The notes under the pieces: generated by a model
Databases searched by the model: none
Told to the model about the DNA's origin: nothing
What the model saw: only the letters and a program-made list of their open reading frames with translations
Program-made: the position numbers and the translations under genes
DNA from: Clostridiaceae bacterium Marseille-Q3526
GTDB lineage: Bacteria; Bacillota; Clostridia; Lachnospirales; Lachnospiraceae
Direction of reading: 5' to 3'
Length of the DNA: 64,000 nt
NCBI GenBank assembly: GCA_018223375.1
Contig: JAGTTS010000004.1
Coordinates: 1 to 64,000, forward strand
In this document: positions 60,100-64,000 of the stretch, in pieces
Layout: each line of letters opens with the position of its first letter
Numbering within the stretch: position 1 is the stretch's first letter

Positions 60100-61347
60100 A
60101 TGGCGGAGCTTTACGATATGCGCGAGGAAGAGGAACGGGTGATTCTTGTGGCCGTCAGTACAGGCGACGGGGACGATACGGAGGAGTCGGTGGACGAGCT
60201 GGCAGAGCTTGTGAAGACAGCGGGAGCCGTGGCGGCAGACCGGATTATCCAGAATCGTGAACGGGTGCATCCGGGAACCTACCTGGGAAAGGGAAAAATA
60301 GAGGAGGTCAGAGAGAGGGTTCTGGCTCTGCAGGCTACAGGCGTTGTCTGTGATGACGAGCTGAGTCCCGCCCAGCTTCGAAATCTGGAGGACGCTCTTC
60401 AGACGAAGGTCATGGACAGGACCATGGTGATTCTCGATATTTTTGCCTCCCATGCAGTGACCAGAGAGGGAAAAATCCAGGTGGAGCTGGCCCAGCTGCG
60501 CTACCGGGCCGCCAGGCTGGTCGGCCTCAGGAATTCTCTTTCACGTCTGGGAGGAGGAATCGGAACGAGAGGACCAGGAGAGAAGAAGCTGGAGTCTGAC
60601 AGGCGTCTGATCCATGAGAGAATCGGGCAGCTGAAGGCAGAACTGGAGGACGTAAAACGCCACAGGGAGGTGGCCAGACAGCAGAGAGACAGAGACTGCA
60701 CCGTGTCGGCGGCCATTGTGGGCTACACCAACGCAGGCAAGTCCACGCTACTCAATTATCTGACCGACGCAGGGATTCTGGCGGAGGACAAGCTGTTCGC
60801 CACTCTGGATCCCACCACCAGGATGCTTAAGCTTCCCAGCGGCCAGAATATTCTTCTGACAGATACGGTAGGCTTTATCAGAAAGCTGCCTCACAACCTG
60901 ATCGAGGCCTTTAAGAGCACTCTGGAGGAGGCACGCTACAGCGACATCATCCTCCACGTGGCGGACGTGTCCAATCCACAGCTGGACACGCAGATCCACA
61001 TCGTGTACGAGACGCTGCGCCAGCTGGAAATCAGGGATAAAACCATTGTCACTGTATTCAACAAGATGGATAAGCTGACAGGGGATGTGATTTTAAGGGA
61101 TTTCAGCTCTGACTTTCAGGTGAAAATTTCCGCTAAGACAGGGGAGGGAATCCCGGATCTGTTAGAGACGCTGGAAGGAATCTTAAGAAGCCGCAGAGTG
61201 TATCTGAACAAGGTATTTTCTTATGGGGAGGCCGGGAAGATCCAGTCCATCAGAAAGTACGGAGAGCTTCTGAAGGAGGAGTATACAGAGGCAGGAATCC
61301 AGGTGGAGGCATACGTTCCGGCGGAGATCTACGGAAGCCTGATGTAG
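60100..61347 (+). CDS. hflX: GTPase HflX
   Basis: A 415-residue ribosome-associated GTPase that splits stalled or hibernating 70S ribosomes after stress. The N-terminal HflX domain ends in a glycine-rich linker (GGGIGTRGPGEKKLESDRR), followed by the G domain with GYTNAGKSTLLNYLT (G1), DTVGFIRKLPHNL (G3) and NKMD (G4). The ATG at 60100 is 7 bases from AAGGAG; a GTG at 60094 lies too close. A terminator-like stem follows the stop codon. Confidence 0.95.
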   Translation: MAELYDMREEEERVILVAVSTGDGDDTEESVDELAELVKTAGAVAADRIIQNRERVHPGTYLGKGKIEEVRERVLALQATGVVCDDELSPAQLRNLEDALQTKVMDRTMVILDIFASHAVTREGKIQVELAQLRYRAARLVGLRNSLSRLGGGIGTRGPGEKKLESDRRLIHERIGQLKAELEDVKRHREVARQQRDRDCTVSAAIVGYTNAGKSTLLNYLTDAGILAEDKLFATLDPTTRMLKLPSGQNILLTDTVGFIRKLPHNLIEAFKSTLEEARYSDIILHVADVSNPQLDTQIHIVYETLRQLEIRDKTIVTVFNKMDKLTGDVILRDFSSDFQVKISAKTGEGIPDLLETLEGILRSRRVYLNKVFSYGEAGKIQSIRKYGELLKEEYTEAGIQVEAYVPAEIYGSLM

Positions 61348-61373
61348 TGGAAAATTGTGAAAAAAACAACGAC

Positions 61374-61428
61374 AAAGCACAATATCTGGTTTTTATTAAA
61401 AACACAAGTATAGATATTGTGCTTTTTT
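61374..61428 (+). terminator. Intrinsic terminator of hflX that also carries NrdR-like half sites
   Basis: Perfect 14-bp arms AAAGCACAATATCT (61374-61387) and AGATATTGTGCTTT (61412-61425) with an inner GTTTTT/AAAAAC stem, followed by a T6 run. It starts 26 bases after the hflX stop. Each arm holds the NrdR-box core CACAATATCT in opposite orientation. Confidence 0.75.
61377..61422 (+). promoter_or_regulatory. Pair of NrdR-like boxes upstream of the second nrdD
   Basis: GCACAATATCTGGTTT (61377-61392) and, inverted, AGTATAGATATTGTGC (61407-61422). They begin 30 bp apart, near three helical turns, the spacing known for NrdR box pairs. Each shares CACAATATCT with the boxes upstream of the first nrdD, but the outer half of each box is degenerate. 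Confidence 0.6.
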
Positions 61429-61445
61429 GCGCCCTTTGCTATAAT
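61417..61445 (+). promoter_or_regulatory. Sigma-A promoter of the second nrdD
   Basis: TTGTGC at 61417-61422, 17 bp, a perfect TATAAT at 61440-61445. The -35 hexamer is the last six bases of the second NrdR-like box, so a bound repressor would cover it. Confidence 0.82.
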
Positions 61446-61490
61446 GGAGTCTGTACCCGCCCAGCGGGGTTCTGGAAAGGAGAAGGCAGT

Positions 61491-63890
61491 ATGATTAGTG
61501 TGATTAAGCGTGATAAAGAGACAGTCGGTTTTCAGCTGACAAAGCTGACAGCTTCCATAGAAAAGGCTCTGCAGGCAGCAGGAAACGTGTGCAGCCAGGA
61601 GATAGCAGAGCTTTTATCGCTCCGGACGACGGCGGATTTCCAGCCGAAGATCTGCGAGGGAGAGCTGAGAACGGAGGAGATCAAGGCCAGCGCGGCCCGC
61701 GTACTGGAGCAGGCAGGCTATACAGAGGCGGCCGGAGCATACCTTTCATATAAAAAAGAGAAGAACAGCGCAGAGGAAAAGAAGAATACGCTGTTAGATT
61801 ATAAGGACGTAGTAAACAGCTACGTGAAGGTGGAGGACTGGAGAGTAAAGGAGAATTCTACCGTCACCTACTCTGTCGGCGGCCTGATTCTCAGCAATTC
61901 CGGCGCGGTGACGGCCAATTACTGGCTGTCTGAGATCTATGATTCCGAGATTGCGGAGGCCCACCGGAATGCGGACATCCACCTTCACGACCTGTCCATG
62001 CTGACGGGATACTGCGCGGGGTGGTCCTTAAAGCAGCTGCTGTTAGAGGGGCTGGGAGGCATTACGGGAAAGATTACCTCCTCCCCGGCCAGACACCTTT
62101 CCGTACTCTGCAACCAGATGGTAAATTTCCTGGGCATCATGCAGAACGAGTGGGCGGGAGCGCAGGCGTTTTCCTCCTTTGACACCTATCTGGCCCCCTT
62201 TGTCAAGGCAGATCACCTGTCCTACGACGCGGTGAAAAAGTGCATTGAATCCTTTATCTACGGCGTCAACACGCCGAGCCGCTGGGGAACCCAGGCTCCC
62301 TTCTCCAACATTACCCTGGACTGGACGGTTCCGGACGACATGGCTGAGATGAACGCCATTGTAGGCGGAAAGGAGATGGATTTCAAGTACAAGGACTGCA
62401 AAGAGGAGATGGATCTCATCAACAGGGCCTTTATTGAGACTATGATCGAGGGAGACGCCAACGGAAGAGGCTTCCAGTACCCGATTCCTACCTATTCTAT
62501 TACAAAGGATTTTGACTGGTCCGATACGGAGAATAACCGGCTGCTGTTTGAGATGACCTCCAAATACGGCACGCCCTATTTCTCCAATTACATAAACAGT
62601 GATATGCAGCCCAGCGACGTCCGCAGCATGTGCTGCCGTCTGAGGCTGGATCTGCGGGAGCTGCGCAGAAAGACAGGAGGATTCTTCGGATCCGGGGAAA
62701 GCACGGGATCCGTAGGCGTAGTGACCATCAATATGCCGAGAATCGCGTACCTGGCCTCCGATGAGAAGGATTTCTTTGCGCGCCTGGATCACATGATGGA
62801 TGTGTCGGCCCGCTCCTTAAAGATTAAGAGAACTGTGATTACAAAGCTTCTGGATAACGGTCTCTACCCCTACACCAAGCGGTATCTGGGAACCTTTGAG
62901 AACCACTTTTCCACCATCGGTCTGGTAGGCATGAACGAGGCCGGCTTAAACGCCCGCTGGCTCAGGATGGATATGACTCACAGGGAGACGCAGGAATTTA
63001 CGAAAAAGGTATTAAACCACATGAGAGAGCGGCTGTCTGATTACCAGGAACTGTACGGAGACCTCTACAACCTGGAGGCCACCCCGGCAGAGTCTACCTC
63101 CTACCGCCTGGCCAAGCACGACAGAAAGCGTTATCCTGACATTATTACGGCGGGAGAGCCGGGGGAGACGCCTTACTACACCAACAGCTCCCATCTTCCG
63201 GTGGGGTACACGGAGGATATTTTCGACGCTCTCGATATTCAGGACGAGCTGCAGACGCTCTACACGTCTGGAACCGTATTCCACGCCTTCCTGGGCGAGA
63301 AGCTGCCTGACTGGCAGGCTGCGGCCCGGCTGGTGAGAACCATTGCGGAAAATTACAAGCTGCCCTATTACACCTTATCGCCTACGTACTCCATCTGCAG
63401 GGAGCACGGCTACCTGGCGGGAGAGCATTTTATCTGCCCGATCTGCGGAAAGAAGGCAGAGGTTTACAGCCGCATTACCGGCTACTACCGCCCAGTGCAG
63501 AACTGGAACGAGGGAAAGTCCCAGGAGTACAAGGACAGAAAGACCTACTGCATGGAGAATTCCAGATTAAAGGATGGCAGGGAGCTTTCTGAGGGGCTGG
63601 AGACAGAGAAAAAGACAGTGAAGGAGAACAGAGAGGCGCCCAGAAAGGGGATGGGGGCCAAGGCAGGGGTTTATCTGTTCACCACTAAGACCTGCCCCAA
63701 CTGCCGGATTGCCAAGGAATGTCTGAAGGGAACAGATTATACGGTAGTGGATGCGGAAGAGAATCCGGATATGTCCAGCCGGTTCGGTATTATGCAGGCG
63801 CCGACCCTTGTGCTGGTGGGAAAAGACGGGGAGATTAAGAAGTTTGTCAACGCGTCCAACATCAGGAAGTTTGCGGAAGAGTATAAATAA
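61491..63890 (+). CDS. nrdD: Second class III ribonucleotide reductase with a fused C-terminal redoxin domain
   Basis: A 799-residue NrdD-family protein different from the one at 55785. An ATP-cone (residues ~1-90, VIKRDKETVGFQLTKL) precedes the reductase core, with active-site RSMCCRLRLDL, zinc knuckle C-x-x-H ... CPICG and glycyl-radical loop SRITGYYRP (Gly about 664). Instead of ending there, the chain continues through a charged linker (~690-722) into a thioredoxin/glutaredoxin-like domain (about 723-799) with the CxxC pair C735-P-N-C738 in TTKTCPNCRIAK. Thioredoxin-dependent class III enzymes are known; the fused domain suggests this one supplies its own dithiol. The start at 61491 follows AAAGGAG. 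Confidence 0.9.
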   Translation: MISVIKRDKETVGFQLTKLTASIEKALQAAGNVCSQEIAELLSLRTTADFQPKICEGELRTEEIKASAARVLEQAGYTEAAGAYLSYKKEKNSAEEKKNTLLDYKDVVNSYVKVEDWRVKENSTVTYSVGGLILSNSGAVTANYWLSEIYDSEIAEAHRNADIHLHDLSMLTGYCAGWSLKQLLLEGLGGITGKITSSPARHLSVLCNQMVNFLGIMQNEWAGAQAFSSFDTYLAPFVKADHLSYDAVKKCIESFIYGVNTPSRWGTQAPFSNITLDWTVPDDMAEMNAIVGGKEMDFKYKDCKEEMDLINRAFIETMIEGDANGRGFQYPIPTYSITKDFDWSDTENNRLLFEMTSKYGTPYFSNYINSDMQPSDVRSMCCRLRLDLRELRRKTGGFFGSGESTGSVGVVTINMPRIAYLASDEKDFFARLDHMMDVSARSLKIKRTVITKLLDNGLYPYTKRYLGTFENHFSTIGLVGMNEAGLNARWLRMDMTHRETQEFTKKVLNHMRERLSDYQELYGDLYNLEATPAESTSYRLAKHDRKRYPDIITAGEPGETPYYTNSSHLPVGYTEDIFDALDIQDELQTLYTSGTVFHAFLGEKLPDWQAAARLVRTIAENYKLPYYTLSPTYSICREHGYLAGEHFICPICGKKAEVYSRITGYYRPVQNWNEGKSQEYKDRKTYCMENSRLKDGRELSEGLETEKKTVKENREAPRKGMGAKAGVYLFTTKTCPNCRIAKECLKGTDYTVVDAEENPDMSSRFGIMQAPTLVLVGKDGEIKKFVNASNIRKFAEEYK

Positions 63891-63966
63891 AAGCGTTATC
63901 TAAAATTATGATCTGTCTAAAACGGCCAGACTCTGTCCGGCCGGTAAGTGTATTGGGAGGAAGTTT

Positions 63967-64000
63967 ATGAAAAAACTGGAGGAGAGGTATCTGGAACGGC
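63967..64000 (+). CDS. Start of a gene running off the window
   Basis: ATG at 63967 behind GGGAGGAAG opens a frame MKKLEERYLER that continues to the window end. Too little is present to name it; a second nrdG would be informative given the reductase just upstream. Confidence 0.55.
   Translation, partial: MKKLEERYLER

Overview
The window looks like a chromosomal segment of a strictly anaerobic, spore-forming Lachnospiraceae-type Firmicute (Clostridium/Enterocloster/Lachnoclostridium relatives). The basis is gene content: germination protease gpr beside spoIIP, a pyruvate,phosphate dikinase resembling the Clostridium symbiosum enzyme, two oxygen-sensitive class III ribonucleotide reductases, rubrerythrin, [4Fe-4S] two-subunit serine dehydratase, single-chain GlyRS and the ireB-ruvX-DUF1292-RNase J neighbourhood. 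Strong AGGAGG ribosome binding sites and many clear sigma-A promoters (mostly 17-bp spacers) agree. No tRNA, rRNA, CRISPR array or prophage was recognised. Product names come from reading motifs and remembered family features; no database search was run.

Layout. 1-2.1 kb: an Rpn-type nuclease/transposase gene cut by a complete ISAs1-family insertion (inverted ends and 10-bp target duplication visible). 2.1-5.2 kb: HAD phosphatase, small EamA transporter, CorA-like transporter and Hsp20. 5.2-13.0 kb: a sugar catabolic operon of seven genes (ROK repressor, two xylose-isomerase-like TIM barrels, ribose-type ABC importer, Gfo/Idh dehydrogenase) with a promoter, a palindromic operator and a terminator. 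13.0-31.2 kb: core genes: rpsT (UUG start), gpr, spoIIP, lepA, hemW, a TSUP transporter, prmA-rsmE-cysteine desulfurase-thiI, an HPr-like protein without its active histidine, a nitrilase-family amidase, mtaB, ireB, ruvX, RNase J. 31.2-41.2 kb: an MltG-like fragment, an O-methyltransferase, a U32 tRNA-hydroxylation-type gene broken by an in-frame amber codon, YdcF, an M16C protease, era, recO, a lipoprotein and glyS. 41.5-53.7 kb: a MarR-controlled MATE exporter facing a second MATE exporter, ppdK, a divergent MerR/GNAT pair with a MerR-type 19-bp promoter, cbiK, rubrerythrin, a phosphoesterase and sdaAB-sdaAA. 53.9-64 kb: scpA-scpB, nrdD-nrdG, dUTPase, a TPR lipoprotein, hflX and a second nrdD fused to a redoxin domain. 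A further gene starts at the right edge.

The most interesting features are: (1) a dNTP-synthesis region with two different class III reductases sharing NrdR-box-like sites; at the second one the box halves also form an intrinsic-terminator stem and contain the -35 of an excellent promoter; (2) a roughly 104-bp repeat-rich block between two 12-bp direct repeats upstream of the serine dehydratase operon; (3) the amber codon in the U32 gene; (4) several unassigned palindromic operators placed exactly on promoters (hsp20, ROK operon, marR, merR/GNAT).
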